Origin: Streptomyces olivochromogenes
Lineage (GTDB): Bacteria; Actinomycetota; Actinomycetes; Streptomycetales; Streptomycetaceae
Assembly (NCBI RefSeq): GCF_021538895.1
Contig: NZ_JADDRL010000003.1
Location: 62,001-126,000 of the forward strand
Direction of reading: 5' to 3'
Length of the DNA stretch: 64,000 nt
The position numbers and the translations under genes were made by a program. Positions 1-9,727 of the stretch are shown in pieces. Within the stretch, counting starts at the first letter, position 1; the number at the start of each line of letters is the position of its first letter. The notes under the pieces are model-generated. The model was not told the origin of the DNA, made no database searches, and was given only the letters and a program-made list of their open reading frames with translations.

Positions 1-2925
1 CGGTACGTCCTGGTGCGCCAACGCGTCGAGCGCCTGCTCCCGCACCCGGGCGAGCAGTTCACCGAAGGACGGACCGCCGGACACGTCCGTACGCAGGACG
101 AGGGTGTTGACGAAGAACCCGACGAGGTCGTCGAGCGCGGTGTCGGTGCGCCCGGCCGTCGGGGTCCCGATCACGATGTCCTGGCCGGCGCCGAGCCGGG
201 AGAGCAGCACGGCCAACGCGGCCTGGAGCACCATGAAGACCGTCGCGCCCTCGTCCCGGGCCAGTTCGGCGACCCGGGCGTGCAGCGGCGCGGGGATCTC
301 CAGCGTCACGCTCCCGCCCTGATGCGTGGCCACCGCGGGGCGGGCACGGTCGACGGGCAGCGGCAGTTCCTCCGGTATGTCGGACAGCGCGCGGCGCCAG
401 TAGGCCAGTTGCTTGCTCAGCAGGCTCTCGGGGTCCTGCGCCTCGCCGAGCAGTTCACGCTGCCAGAGTGTGTAGTCCGCGTACTGGACCGGTAGCGGCT
501 CCCATCCGGGTTCCTGGTCGGCCAGGCGCGCTGTGTACGCCACGGAGAGGTCCCGGGCCAGCGGCACCAGCGACCAGCCGTCACCGGCGATGTGGTGCAC
601 GAGCAGCACCAGCACGTGTTCGTCCGCACCGGCTTCGAAAAGCCAGGCCCGGAACGGGACTTCGGCCGACAGGTCGAAGCAGTGGCGCTCCGCCTCGGCG
701 ATCGACGCGGTCACGCCGGACGGCCCGACCTGGTCGGCCGGGACCACGGTGAGCACCCCGCCGAGCTCCTCGACCGGCACCACCCGCTGGTACGGCCGTC
801 CCTCGACCGACGGGAAGAGCGTGCGCAGCACCTCGTGGCGCCCGAGGACATCCCGCAACGCCGCGTCCAGCGCACCGGTGTCGATCGCACCGGAAAGCCT
901 GATGACCGCCGGGATGTTGTAGGTGGCGCTCGGTCCCTCCAACTCGTGCAGGAACCACAACCGCTGCTGCGCGGACGACAACGGCAGCGGCTCCGGACGA
1001 TCCGCGGTCACCAGCGCCGGACGCGAGGGGCCCGCCCCGGCCAGCGCCTTGGCCAGGGCGGCGATGTTGGGGGCCTCGAACAGCGTACGGATGCCGAGTT
1101 CGACCCCGAGCAGGGCGCGGATGCGGGCGACCAGCCGGGTCGCGAGCAGGGAGTGCCCGCCGAGAAGGAAGAAGTTGTCGTCGGTGCCGACGGTGGACAG
1201 CTCCAGGTTCAGCACCTTGGCGAACGCGGCGCACAGGATCTCTTCCTGGACGGTCGTCGGAGCACGGCGGGCGGCCACGACGGCATGGTCCGGTGCGGGC
1301 AGGGCCTCGTGGTCCGGTTTCCCGTGATCCGTCAGCGGCAGCCGGTCCAGGACCACGACCGCGGCCGGCACCACGTGCGCGGGCAGCAGCCCGGCAGCGT
1401 GCTCGCGCAGGATCGCGGGCAGCCGTACGGTGACTTCCGGGTCGAGGCCGGGGCCGGGCACCACGTAGCCGACCAGACGCTTGTCGCCGGGGATGTCCTC
1501 GCGGGAGACGATCGTGGCCTCGGCGATGCCGGGATACCCCGCGAGTACCGCCTCGACCTCGCCGAGTTCGCTGCGGAACCCGCGGGTCTGCGTCTGGTGG
1601 TCCGCCAGGCCGATCGGCTGGTCGGGGTCGGAGGTCAGTTCTCCGAGCAGGTGGTTGAGCCGCTCGGCCAATGCCTGGACCGTGTGGTGGTCGAACAGGT
1701 CGGTGGCGTACTCGAGAATCCCCTTGATGCCGGTCGGCCGGCCCTCCGGACCGAACCGCTCCTCGAACTCGAAGTTGAGGTCGAATTTGGCTGTTTCCTG
1801 TCCGGGGATCTCGAATTCGCCGGTCTTGAGTCCGGGGAGGTCGAAGGCGGCTTCGGTGCTGGTGTCGAAGGACAGCATGACCTGGAAGAGGGGGTGGCGT
1901 GCCGCGGTCCGTGGTGGAGCGATGATCTCCACCATGCGTTCGAAGGGGAGGTCCTGGTTCTCGAAGGCGGCGAGGTCTGTTTCCCGTACTCGGGTGAGGA
2001 GTTGGGTGAAGGTGGGGTCGCCGGAGACGTCGGTGCGCAGGACGAGGGTGTTGAGGAAGAAGCCGATCAGGTCGTGGAGGGCTTCTTCGGTGCGTCCGGC
2101 GACCGGTGTGCCGAGCGGGATGTCGGTGCCGCCTCCGAGTCGGGACAGCAGGACGGCCAGGGCGGCCTGGACGACCATGAACGGTGTCACGCCGGTCTGT
2201 CGGGCCAGCTCCGTGATGCGGGTGTGGACTTCCGCGTCGATGGTGAGCGGTACCTGGGCGCCGTGCTGGGCGGCCGTCGCGGGGCGTGGCCGGTCGAAGG
2301 GCAGGTCCAGTTCGACGGGGAGTGCGGCCAGTGCGTCGCGCCAGAAGGCGGACTGGCGGGCGACGGCGCTGGTGGGGTCGTTCTCGGAGCCGAGCAGGTC
2401 GCGCTGCCACAGGGTGTAGTCGGCGTACTGGACGGGGAGTTCGGTCCATGCCGGGGTCGTGCCGGCGGTTCGTGCCGCGTAAGCGGTGGCGAGGTCCTTG
2501 CCCAGGGGGCCGACCGACCAGCCGTCGCAGGCGATGTGGTGGACCAGCAGGACCAGGACGTGTTCGTCAGGTCCGGTGCGGAAGGCGTGGGCGCGCAGCG
2601 GGATTTCGGTGGCGAGGTCGAAGACGTATCCGGCGGCCTGGACCGCGAGGTCGGTCACCTGCTCGTCGTCGGTGTCCGTCCAGGCCAGGGGCAGCGTGAC
2701 CGCGTCGGCGGGCACGATCTGCTGGACGGGTTCGCCGTCGACGACCGGGAAGACGGTCCGCAGGCTCTCGTGCCGGCCCACCACGTCACCCAGTGCCGCC
2801 GCCAGCGCCTGCCGGTCCAACGCCCCGGACAGACGCAGCACCAACGGCATGTTGTACGCCGCGCTCGGCCCCGCCAACTGACCGATGATCCACAACCGCT
2901 GCTGCGCAAACGACAACGGAATCAT
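1..2925 (-). CDS. Non-ribosomal peptide synthetase, C-(A remnant)-PCP-C..., 3' end outside window
   Basis: The reading frame is open from an ATG at 2925 through the left edge, so about 975 N-terminal residues are visible. The start is chosen because the condensation core motif ([11 protein letters not shown]) begins right at it. Domain order: a condensation domain at about 1-435 with active-site HHIACDG near residue 128; a short adenylation remnant at about 440-555; a carrier domain with [12 protein letters not shown] and the phosphopantetheine serine near residue 592; then a second condensation domain from about 640 with HHIAGDG near 777, cut by the edge. The adenylation part starts abruptly at [17 protein letters not shown], matching the A8 motif, and keeps the A9/A10 region (LTDHGKPDH). 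Motifs A1-A7, including the ATP loop and substrate pocket, are absent. The carrier must therefore be loaded in trans or not at all, unless the assembly collapsed here. A LmbU-type palindrome lies about 230 bases upstream. Confidence 0.93.
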   Translation of the reverse strand, partial: MIPLSFAQQRLWIIGQLAGPSAAYNMPLVLRLSGALDRQALAAALGDVVGRHESLRTVFPVVDGEPVQQIVPADAVTLPLAWTDTDDEQVTDLAVQAAGYVFDLATEIPLRAHAFRTGPDEHVLVLLVHHIACDGWSVGPLGKDLATAYAARTAGTTPAWTELPVQYADYTLWQRDLLGSENDPTSAVARQSAFWRDALAALPVELDLPFDRPRPATAAQHGAQVPLTIDAEVHTRITELARQTGVTPFMVVQAALAVLLSRLGGGTDIPLGTPVAGRTEEALHDLIGFFLNTLVLRTDVSGDPTFTQLLTRVRETDLAAFENQDLPFERMVEIIAPPRTAARHPLFQVMLSFDTSTEAAFDLPGLKTGEFEIPGQETAKFDLNFEFEERFGPEGRPTGIKGILEYATDLFDHHTVQALAERLNHLLGELTSDPDQPIGLADHQTQTRGFRSELGEVEAVLAGYPGIAEATIVSREDIPGDKRLVGYVVPGPGLDPEVTVRLPAILREHAAGLLPAHVVPAAVVVLDRLPLTDHGKPDHEALPAPDHAVVAARRAPTTVQEEILCAAFAKVLNLELSTVGTDDNFFLLGGHSLLATRLVARIRALLGVELGIRTLFEAPNIAALAKALAGAGPSRPALVTADRPEPLPLSSAQQRLWFLHELEGPSATYNIPAVIRLSGAIDTGALDAALRDVLGRHEVLRTLFPSVEGRPYQRVVPVEELGGVLTVVPADQVGPSGVTASIAEAERHCFDLSAEVPFRAWLFEAGADEHVLVLLVHHIAGDGWSLVPLARDLSVAYTARLADQEPGWEPLPVQYADYTLWQRELLGEAQDPESLLSKQLAYWRRALSDIPEELPLPVDRARPAVATHQGGSVTLEIPAPLHARVAELARDEGATVFMVLQAALAVLLSRLGAGQDIVIGTPTAGRTDTALDDLVGFFVNTLVLRTDVSGGPSFGELLARVREQALDALAHQDVP

Positions 2926-3154
2926 GCAGGCTACCTCGCTGTTTCCGACCGTTACCAGTCGCGATCCGCAGCCGATGGCTCGGGCGCCGAAATCACCGGC
3001 CAGGCGTCGGGCCGCAGCGGGATCGGGAGCCGTTATGTCGGCAGAATTAATTGGCAAAGGGAAAACGGAGTTGTATCGACTTCGCGAGGCTAGCAGGCGG
3101 CACTCGCCAGGGTGAATGAGTCCCGGGCATCACTCGACGGAGCCCGGGAGGACT

Positions 3155-3170
3155 GTCTCGCCGGCGAGAC
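3155..3170. promoter_or_regulatory. Palindromic operator A (LmbU-type site), upstream of the NRPS
   Basis: A perfect 16-bp palindrome GTCTCGCCGGCGAGAC lies between the end of the monooxygenase gene and the start of the leftward NRPS. The core CGCCGGCG is, from memory, the element reported for LmbU binding in the lincomycin cluster. The preceding bases (ACTCGACGG then AGCCCGGG) resemble those before operator B, so more than the palindrome is conserved. It is about 230 bp upstream of the NRPS ATG. Confidence 0.75.
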
Positions 3171-3183
3171 GCGGCAAGCGGCT

Positions 3184-4983
3184 TCACCTGTCCGAACGGT
3201 GGAATTCCAGGCCGTCGAACTCCCCGCTGCCCCGCCATTCCTGAAGGTGCCGGAAGAAGCCCAGGCCATCGGGGAACTCGTATTCGTCCCAAAGGGAATG
3301 CGGACCGAGATCCGTTCCCTCGTTGTTGGAGTAGCCGGGGGTGCATTCCGTGCCCAGGAACGTGCGCCACTCCGCATCGACTCCCACGTTGCTCATCCAG
3401 GCGTCCTCCGCCTGCCGGGTGAGTTCGACGACGTCGGCCCCCGTGGTGACCGCGTGCGCGACGACGGCGGCGACGGTCTTGGCCGCCTCGGACAGGTTGT
3501 GCGAGAGGTTGGAGAACCGCGTCCCGCCCGTGAGCGACTGAACGAGGAACGCGTTCGGGAACCCGTGCACATGGAGTCCGTGCATCGTGCGCATGCCGTC
3601 GGTCCAGTGCTCCGACAGTCGCCTGCCGTCCGTGCCGACGGGGTCGAATCCGGCGCGCCGGGTGGGCGCGGTGCCGACCTCGAACCCCGACGCGTGGATG
3701 ATGCAGTCCACCTCGTACTCGGTGCCGTCCACCACGACACCTCGCGGCGTGATCCGCTCGACCCCCTTGCCGTCCGTGTCGACGAGACGGACCGTCGGCT
3801 CGTTGTAGGCGTCCAGATACTCGTCGTGGAAGGTCATGCGCTTGCACGGAAGCCAGTACCAGGGCTTGAGGAGTTCCGCGGTCCGTGCGTCCTTGACCGT
3901 CTCCTCCACCCGGGCGTGGAGCCGGCCCATCTTCTCGATGTCCGCGTAGTACGGGCCGCCGATCTCCTCGGACGTGTCCGAGTCCGGCTTCGAGCCCTCT
4001 CCGGCGTTGCGCCACATCCTGGCCATGGCGGTCCAGCCGTCGTTGATCAGATCCTCGGCCGGCTGCTCGGCCGACGTCATGTTGGCCGCGTAGTTGTCCA
4101 GCCAGCGCTGCTGCCATCCAGGCGTGGCCATCTGCGCGAACCACTCCGGGTCGATCGGCCGGTTGTCGCGGACCTCGATGACGGAAGGCGTGCGCTGGAA
4201 CACGAACAGTTCCCGGCATGCGGTGGCCAGGTGAGGGACGCACTGCACCGCGGTGGCGCCGGTGCCGATGATCGCCACCCGCTTGTCCCGCAGGTTGCCC
4301 AGCGGTCCGCCGACCGGGTCGCCGGTGTAGGCGTAGTCCCATCGGCTCGCGTGGAAGGTGTGGCCCGCGAAGGTCTCGATGCCCGGGATCCCGGGGAGCT
4401 TCGGCACGGACAGGTGGCCGAGCCCCAGGATCACGAACTGGGCGGTGAACTCGTCACCGCGGTCGGTCCGCACCGTCCACAGTTGGGCGGACTCGTCCCA
4501 GTCCAAGCCGGTGACCCGGGTGTGGAAGAGCGCGTTCTCGTACAACCCGTACTGCTTGCCGATGCGTTGGCAGTGCTCCAGGATCTCCGGGCCGCGCACG
4601 TACCACTCGGTGGGCACGTAGCCGGTCTCCTCCAGCAACGGCAGGTAGATCATGGACGCGATGTCGCACTGGGCGCCCGGGTACCTGTTCCAGTACCAGG
4701 TTCCGCCGAAGTCGCCGCCGGTGTCGACGATCCTGACATCGGAGACCCCCGCCTCCTTCAGGTGGGCGCCCGTCATCAGGCCGGCGAACCCCCCGCCGAT
4801 GACCGCGACCGTGACGTGGTCGCGGTGCGGCTCGCGCTCGATGCGATCGGTGAAGGGGTCCTCGTTCATGTGCGCGAACCCGCCACTGAGGGTCAGGTAT
4901 TGGTCGATGCCGTCCGGCCGCAGTCGCTTGGCCCGCTCGGCGGCGACTTTCGCCATGTGCTCCGACACGTTGTGCCTGGACAT
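3184..4983 (-). CDS. FAD-dependent Baeyer-Villiger-type monooxygenase
   Basis: A 599-residue class B flavoprotein monooxygenase, predicted to use FAD, NADPH and O2 to insert oxygen next to a ketone or to oxygenate a heteroatom. An FAD-binding Rossmann motif (GGGFAGLMTG) is near residue 60, the fingerprint FAGHTFHASRWD near 205 fits FxGxxxHxxxW(P/D), and the NADP-binding motif GTGATA is near 240. Length fits cyclohexanone-monooxygenase-like enzymes with an N-terminal extension. The start at 4983 follows a strong ribosome site (GGAGGAG). It sits between two NRPS genes, all leftward, and has its own LmbU-type palindrome about 84 bp upstream, so it is probably a tailoring enzyme of the same pathway. 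Its substrate cannot be told from sequence. Confidence 0.9.
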   Translation of the reverse strand: MSRHNVSEHMAKVAAERAKRLRPDGIDQYLTLSGGFAHMNEDPFTDRIEREPHRDHVTVAVIGGGFAGLMTGAHLKEAGVSDVRIVDTGGDFGGTWYWNRYPGAQCDIASMIYLPLLEETGYVPTEWYVRGPEILEHCQRIGKQYGLYENALFHTRVTGLDWDESAQLWTVRTDRGDEFTAQFVILGLGHLSVPKLPGIPGIETFAGHTFHASRWDYAYTGDPVGGPLGNLRDKRVAIIGTGATAVQCVPHLATACRELFVFQRTPSVIEVRDNRPIDPEWFAQMATPGWQQRWLDNYAANMTSAEQPAEDLINDGWTAMARMWRNAGEGSKPDSDTSEEIGGPYYADIEKMGRLHARVEETVKDARTAELLKPWYWLPCKRMTFHDEYLDAYNEPTVRLVDTDGKGVERITPRGVVVDGTEYEVDCIIHASGFEVGTAPTRRAGFDPVGTDGRRLSEHWTDGMRTMHGLHVHGFPNAFLVQSLTGGTRFSNLSHNLSEAAKTVAAVVAHAVTTGADVVELTRQAEDAWMSNVGVDAEWRTFLGTECTPGYSNNEGTDLGPHSLWDEYEFPDGLGFFRHLQEWRGSGEFDGLEFHRSDR

Positions 4984-5066
4984 AGATGTCTCTCCTCCGA
5001 ATGCATTTCTCCGGCCGCCCGGCCAGCACCTGGAATGTGTCGTGGTCGGTACTCGACGAGGCCCGT

Positions 5067-5094
5067 GGGTCTGTCTCGCCGGCGAGACAGACCC
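5067..5094. promoter_or_regulatory. Palindromic operator B (LmbU-type site), upstream of the monooxygenase
   Basis: A perfect 28-bp palindrome is centred on the same GTCTCGCCGGCGAGAC core as sites A and C. It lies between the C-A-PCP gene end (5122) and the monooxygenase start (4983). There is no loop and no T-run, which favours a protein-binding site over a terminator, though a cruciform or hairpin role is not excluded. Confidence 0.75.
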
Positions 5095-5121
5095 CCTCTG
5101 AGTGCGAACGCGTCGCCACCG

Positions 5122-8100
5122 TCATGAGTCCGCTCTCCTGCCCAGCACGGGCCGGGGCGCGCTGACCTCGGCGCTGAGCTGAGCGGCGAGCTCCCCGAGC
5201 GACCGCATGTCGAAGAACGCCCGCAGCTGCAGCTCACAGCCCATGACGGCGCGCACCCGACCGATGACGGTCATGGCGAGCAGCGAATCTCCGCCGAGAT
5301 CGAAGAAGTTGTCGTCAGCGCCCGTCTGCGGAACGCCGATCACCTCGGCCACGATCCGGCACAGCTGCCGTTCACGGGGGCCGGCGGACGCCGAGACGCT
5401 TCGGACGGTGTCCGACACGGTGCTCGACGGATCGCCACCCGACAGTTTCTTGCGGTCCAACCTCCCGTCGGGAGTGGTCGGAAGAGCGGCGAGAACCTGC
5501 ACCCGGTCGGGCAACAGCGCGGAGGGGAGCCTGCCGCTCAGGAACTCCCGGACGGTGGCGGGCGTCAGCGCGTCCTGGCCTTCGTCGCCCGGCACGACGT
5601 ACGCCACCAGTTCGGCCATGCGGGTGCCGGCCTGGGCCGCCACGACCGCGGCGTGGGCGATGGCGGGGTGCCCGAGCAGCACGCCCTCCACTTCCGCCGG
5701 CTCCATGCGCAGGCCGCGGATCTTGACCTGGTCGTCGAGGCGCCCCCACAGCTCCAACTGCCCGTCGGGACGCAGCCGGCCCTTGTCGCCGGTGCGGTAC
5801 ATGCGCTGTCCGGGGACCTGGCTGAAGGGGTCGGCCACGAATCGCTCGCTGGTGTGCGCCGGCTGTCCCGCATACCCCTGGGCCACGCCGAGTCCACCGA
5901 TGCAGATCTCCCCGACGAACATGGGCGGCAGCAACTGCAACTGGTCGTCGACGACGTAGATCCGTGACGTGCCGGTCGCGCGCCCGGTTACCGGCTTGGG
6001 GTGTTCGCGAATCTCCGCCCTGGCCGACTCGACGGTGCACTCGTTGAGGCCGTAGGCGTGGAACGCGAGCAGCCCGGGTTGGTCGTGCAGGCGCTGCCAC
6101 AGCCGGTCGGACGGGCTCTCGCCACCGATCACCACGATCTTCGGCGGGTGGGGGAGCGTCAGGAGGCCGTCGTCGACCAGCATTTCCAGCCGGCCACTCG
6201 CGCAGTCGAGTACATCGATCGCCGTTTCGGGGTCCGATCCACGGGCGAGGAGCTGATACGGGTCCGTTCGCTCCTCTTCGTCGATCAGCAGCAGCCGGTG
6301 CCCGAAGGCGATCATGCCGAGACAGTGGTTGACGAACACGCCGGAGGTCAGGGAACTCAGCGCACCGACATTCACCTGACGGCCTTCGGGCAACCGTGCG
6401 TACAACGGCGCCAGTTGGGTGGTGGCGAGCGCGAGAAGGTTCGCCTGATCGATGACCACACCCCTCGGCTTTCCTGTGGAACCCGGTGTGAAGACCACGT
6501 AGGCCGCAGCGGCGGCCGGGCGACGCGCGAAGCCGCCGTCGGCCGGATCGTCTCCGGAGGTCTTCTCCGCGTCCGCCAGGAGGTCGGCCGCCGAGACGGC
6601 CTCCACCTCGGCGAACGCCTCGTCCGCGATGACGAGAGCGATGCCCGCCTCCTTGAGGAGCAGGCGGCGGCGGAACTCGGGCTGTTGCGGATCCAGCAGC
6701 AGGAAGGCGCCGCCCGCGCACCAGGTGGCGAGCATCGCGACGATCAGATCGCTGCGCCTGTCCAGGCAGATCCCCACCACGGTGCCGGTCCGCACGCCGC
6801 GAGCCGCAAGGCCCGCGGCCATCGTCCGCGCCCGGCCGGCCAGTTCGGCGAAGGTGAGCCGCGCGCCGTCCGCGACGACTGCCTCCCGTTCGGGCACGGT
6901 AGCCGCGGTCAGTTCGAAAAGGTCCCACGCGGACGTGGGTTCCGAGGGAGTACGGCCGCCCTCCGGTTCACCGCTCGCGCCGAGCGCCAGCGTTTTTGTC
7001 AGTGCGGCCTGGTCGAGCAGCGGGATGCTGCCGAGCGCGACATCGGGTTGCCGGCTGAGTGAGCCCAGCAGGTCGCCAAAGGCCTTGGCGAACCGCTGCA
7101 TGGCTGCCTCGGAGAACCGCTGGCGGTTGAATTCGACGTTGAGTGAGACTTCGCCTGCCAGCCGCTGTATGTCCAGCGACAGGTCGAACTGAAGCCCCGA
7201 CAATTCCGCAGGTTCCGGCAGGAGCGTCACCTGGAGATCTTCGAGTGCCCATACGTCGCTCAGGTCGAGCATGCCGTAGGTGATGGCAGCCTGGAACAGG
7301 GGGTTGCGGTCGGCGTCACGCTCGGGAGCCAGTGCGCCCACCACCACCTCGAACGGAACGTCCTGGTAGTCCAGTGCGTCGTGAACCGTTTCGCTCACGA
7401 GACCGAGAAGCTGATCGAAGGTCAGTGCCGAATCCACCTGGCAGCGCAGTGCCACCGTATTGGAGAAGAATCCGATCGTTCCGAAAAGTTCTGAGCTCGG
7501 TCGGCTGAGCGTCTGCGTGCCGACCGATATGTCGCTCGATCCCGCCCAACGCTGCAGCAGAACGAAGTATACAGACAGCAGGCCGGTGAACGGGGTCACC
7601 GAGCGAGCCCGGCAGAACTCTTCGAATTCTGCCACCACATTCTGCGGGACGGCGATCGGCAACCTCGATCCGATCATTCTGCCCGGGCTCTTTTCTCCGT
7701 CCTCGGGCATCGACGCCGGCTGAATACCTGCCAGCTGGCCACGCCAGTAATCCAGGGCGGCCTCATCCACCTTGGAGGCGTTCTCCGTCAGGCAGAAGTC
7801 GGCGTACTGTGCGGCCGGCACCGCGAAGGCGGGCGCGTGCGGGTCTGCGTAGGCGAGACGGAGTTCTTCGGCGAACACCTTCCCGGAAATTTCGTCCGTG
7901 ATGATGTGGTGGAACACGAAGACCACCAGGTGGAGGCTCGGCGATATCCGTATCACCGACGTTCGCCAGAGCGGGCCCGACGAAATGTCGAACGGGAGGT
8001 CGACGACCCTCCTGGCCTCGGTGTCTGCCCACGCTCGGCGCTCGTCCTGCGAGTCGCCCTCGGCCTCCACGAGGTCGATCAGGACCGGCTGCGTGGCGTC

Positions 8101-8406
8101 GCCGTCCTCGTCGTGCACCAATTGGAAGACTTCGCCGCCGCGCTCCAGGAATGTGGTTCGAAATGCCTCGTGCCTGCTGCGCAGCACCTGAAGCGCGCGC
8201 TCCAGCCGGTCTATCGAGAGATCTCCATCGATGGTAAGAACCGGCCTCCAGACGTCAGACGAGTTGTTCGGTCGCATCACCGAGGAGAAGTACATCCTGC
8301 GCTGCGGTGATGAGGCGGGAACCATACGCGAATGACGCTTGCCCGCGAGACCGTCACCCTCAAGATCCGGCATATCCAGCCCATGTGTGTGACGTATTCG
8401 GGGCAC
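5122..8406 (-). CDS. NRPS module, C-A-PCP, with atypical adenylation pocket
   Basis: A 1094-residue single-module synthetase. The GTG start at 8406 is preceded by GGGGGAGGG at good spacing. The condensation domain (about 30-480) has HHIITDE in place of the usual HHxxxDG, keeping the second His and the Asp. The adenylation domain (about 500-985) has TPGSTGKPRG at A3, YRTGDKGRL at A7, VKIRG at A8 and PDGRLDRKKL at A10. The carrier domain has DNFFDLGGDSLL near the C terminus. In the pocket region (SSLTSGVFVNHC) the Asp that usually binds the alpha-amino group is missing, and the position-278 equivalent is Asp (VLDC). This suggests a substrate other than a normal alpha-amino acid, perhaps a beta-amino or non-amino acid; this is inference from alignment by eye. 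No thioesterase or epimerase domain is present. Confidence 0.93.
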   Translation of the reverse strand: MPRIRHTHGLDMPDLEGDGLAGKRHSRMVPASSPQRRMYFSSVMRPNNSSDVWRPVLTIDGDLSIDRLERALQVLRSRHEAFRTTFLERGGEVFQLVHDEDGDATQPVLIDLVEAEGDSQDERRAWADTEARRVVDLPFDISSGPLWRTSVIRISPSLHLVVFVFHHIITDEISGKVFAEELRLAYADPHAPAFAVPAAQYADFCLTENASKVDEAALDYWRGQLAGIQPASMPEDGEKSPGRMIGSRLPIAVPQNVVAEFEEFCRARSVTPFTGLLSVYFVLLQRWAGSSDISVGTQTLSRPSSELFGTIGFFSNTVALRCQVDSALTFDQLLGLVSETVHDALDYQDVPFEVVVGALAPERDADRNPLFQAAITYGMLDLSDVWALEDLQVTLLPEPAELSGLQFDLSLDIQRLAGEVSLNVEFNRQRFSEAAMQRFAKAFGDLLGSLSRQPDVALGSIPLLDQAALTKTLALGASGEPEGGRTPSEPTSAWDLFELTAATVPEREAVVADGARLTFAELAGRARTMAAGLAARGVRTGTVVGICLDRRSDLIVAMLATWCAGGAFLLLDPQQPEFRRRLLLKEAGIALVIADEAFAEVEAVSAADLLADAEKTSGDDPADGGFARRPAAAAAYVVFTPGSTGKPRGVVIDQANLLALATTQLAPLYARLPEGRQVNVGALSSLTSGVFVNHCLGMIAFGHRLLLIDEEERTDPYQLLARGSDPETAIDVLDCASGRLEMLVDDGLLTLPHPPKIVVIGGESPSDRLWQRLHDQPGLLAFHAYGLNECTVESARAEIREHPKPVTGRATGTSRIYVVDDQLQLLPPMFVGEICIGGLGVAQGYAGQPAHTSERFVADPFSQVPGQRMYRTGDKGRLRPDGQLELWGRLDDQVKIRGLRMEPAEVEGVLLGHPAIAHAAVVAAQAGTRMAELVAYVVPGDEGQDALTPATVREFLSGRLPSALLPDRVQVLAALPTTPDGRLDRKKLSGGDPSSTVSDTVRSVSASAGPRERQLCRIVAEVIGVPQTGADDNFFDLGGDSLLAMTVIGRVRAVMGCELQLRAFFDMRSLGELAAQLSAEVSAPRPVLGRRADS

Positions 8407-9058
8407 GGAAGCCCTCCCCCATCGATCGGCCGTTCCTTCGGTAACACCTTATTTTCAGGCTCGATCAACGCAATCGTTCGAGCGCGTGTCAGACGGTTTC
8501 ACTCGCTCCGCATCAAGAGCCGTCGCCGCGAGAAGAACGTGGTCCCAAACATGACGCCTCTCCGGGGTCATATCCAGCCCTGGCGGGGGTAGTTCGCTCC
8601 GCTCGGGTGTCTCGCCGGCGAGACACCGCCAGCACGCAGACGCACTCTCGCACCGATCGGCCGGGAACATGGCGAATTGTCCGATGGGCGGCACGGGGCG
8701 GTGCGGAAATGGGTGACGCAAATGGGGGAGCCGGCGCCAGTAGAGATTTGGCTTAAAGGAAACCTCTTATCGGTGAACGGCTCCCCGGCCCGCGTGAGCT
8801 CTCGCGCTCGTGTCGATCCCGAGCGAGTAGCAATATGCGAGTGCGGGCGGCAGTCGCCCCGTCCCCGTGCCGTAGCGGGCGGCCCGCGTATCGCGCACAA
8901 TTACGCCGTGGATGACGTCCAACTGTTACGGTTGGCCAATACATGCGAAAGCATCAACCAACGGGGGATCGTTGCGCACTGCTATCCTAACAAAGAGGAC
9001 AAACGAGACAACTGCGCGGAATGTTGCAACGGCAAGCACTGCGGGACAGCTGTTGAGC
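8407..9058. other. Divergent regulatory region between the C-A-PCP gene and the LmbU-type regulator
   Basis: About 650 bases without a convincing gene. Composition is lower in GC than its surroundings and open frames here use many codons rare in Streptomyces (ATA, AAA, TCA, CTA). It contains operator C at 8606-8627. Leftward and rightward promoters must both lie here, but no clear -10/-35 pair was identified with confidence. Confidence 0.6.
8606..8627. promoter_or_regulatory. Palindromic operator C (LmbU-type site) in the divergent promoter region
   Basis: A perfect 22-bp palindrome with the same 16-bp core as sites A and B. It is about 200 bp upstream of the C-A-PCP start and 430 bp upstream of the regulator start, so it could serve either direction or both, including autoregulation. 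Confidence 0.75.
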
Positions 9059-9727
9059 ATGGGCGTGCAGTTCCACAAGTCCGGCTTGTCGTTCACATCC
9101 AGGCAGAGCCTCAATATGTGGGAGCAAGTCGGGACCGGACTGCTCTCTTTCGCGGACTCTTCTACCTGGTGGATCGCCGACTGGCTGGTTTATGGTGAAT
9201 CCGAGTTCCAGGACCGCTACTACGAAGCCATCAAGCGGACGTCGCTCAGCTACCAGACGCTTCGTAACTACACGTGGGTCGCGCGCAAGTTCCCGCTGGC
9301 CCGCCGGCGGCAGAATCTGAGCTTCAGTCATCACCTTGAAGTGGTGGCGCTCGACCAGCCGGAACAGGACTACTGGCTGAGGAAAGCGGAAGCGATGGGC
9401 TGGAGCAGGAACAAGCTTCGCGGGGAGGTTCGTAGCAGCCTCCGCGCGCGGCAGGGCGAGGTGACCGAGCCCGAGAGCCGCGCTGAGCTGGACAAAGTCG
9501 GTCCCGCCGGGGCCAGTTCGGCTTCGGAGCGGGTCGAACCCGCCGCGACCGGATCCGGCTCGGGTCCGGACCGGCGCGATGCCGACCCCTCGCCCGAAGC
9601 GGGCCTGCTGCACATTGAACTCCCGGCCGAAATCCTGGCACAGATCCGGACCGCTGCCAGGAAGGAAGGCGCGCCGGTCGAGACCTGGGCGATGGAGATA
9701 CTGCGGCGGGCTGCCGGCGGGTCCTGA
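9059..9727 (+). CDS. LmbU-family cluster-situated transcriptional regulator
   Basis: The protein matches the LmbU/NovE family of antibiotic-cluster activators. It has the family's WWIADWLVYGE segment, then RYYEAI, TLRNYTWVARKF, LSFSHHLEVVALD and MGWSRNKLR, followed by a low-complexity linker and a short C-terminal helical segment. These proteins bind DNA through an unusual central domain and activate their own clusters. The start is uncertain: the frame is open from 8912, but the first 49 codons look non-coding, so ATG 9059 (222 residues, GGGA upstream, close to the usual family length) is preferred; TTG 9053 is possible. Three palindromes matching the published LmbU core lie in this cluster at 3155, 5067 and 8606, so these genes are its probable targets. 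Confidence 0.85.
   Translation: MGVQFHKSGLSFTSRQSLNMWEQVGTGLLSFADSSTWWIADWLVYGESEFQDRYYEAIKRTSLSYQTLRNYTWVARKFPLARRRQNLSFSHHLEVVALDQPEQDYWLRKAEAMGWSRNKLRGEVRSSLRARQGEVTEPESRAELDKVGPAGASSASERVEPAATGSGSGPDRRDADPSPEAGLLHIELPAEILAQIRTAARKEGAPVETWAMEILRRAAGGS

Noticed and set aside
592..3093. Long plus-strand open frame opposite the first NRPS gene
   Set aside because: It is antisense to clear condensation and carrier domains and encodes Gly/Arg/Val-rich sequence with no known motif; such shadows are usual at this GC content.
5067..5094. Palindrome B as a transcription terminator
   Set aside because: It has no loop or T-run, and its core recurs upstream of two other genes, which fits an operator better.
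3112..5127. Long plus-strand open frame opposite the monooxygenase gene
   Set aside because: It is the complement of a gene with clear FAD and NADP motifs; low-complexity composition.
8677..9198. Plus-strand frame overlapping the LmbU-type regulator start
   Set aside because: It overlaps the regulator in another frame, and its codon use is not Streptomyces-like in the first half; no family match.
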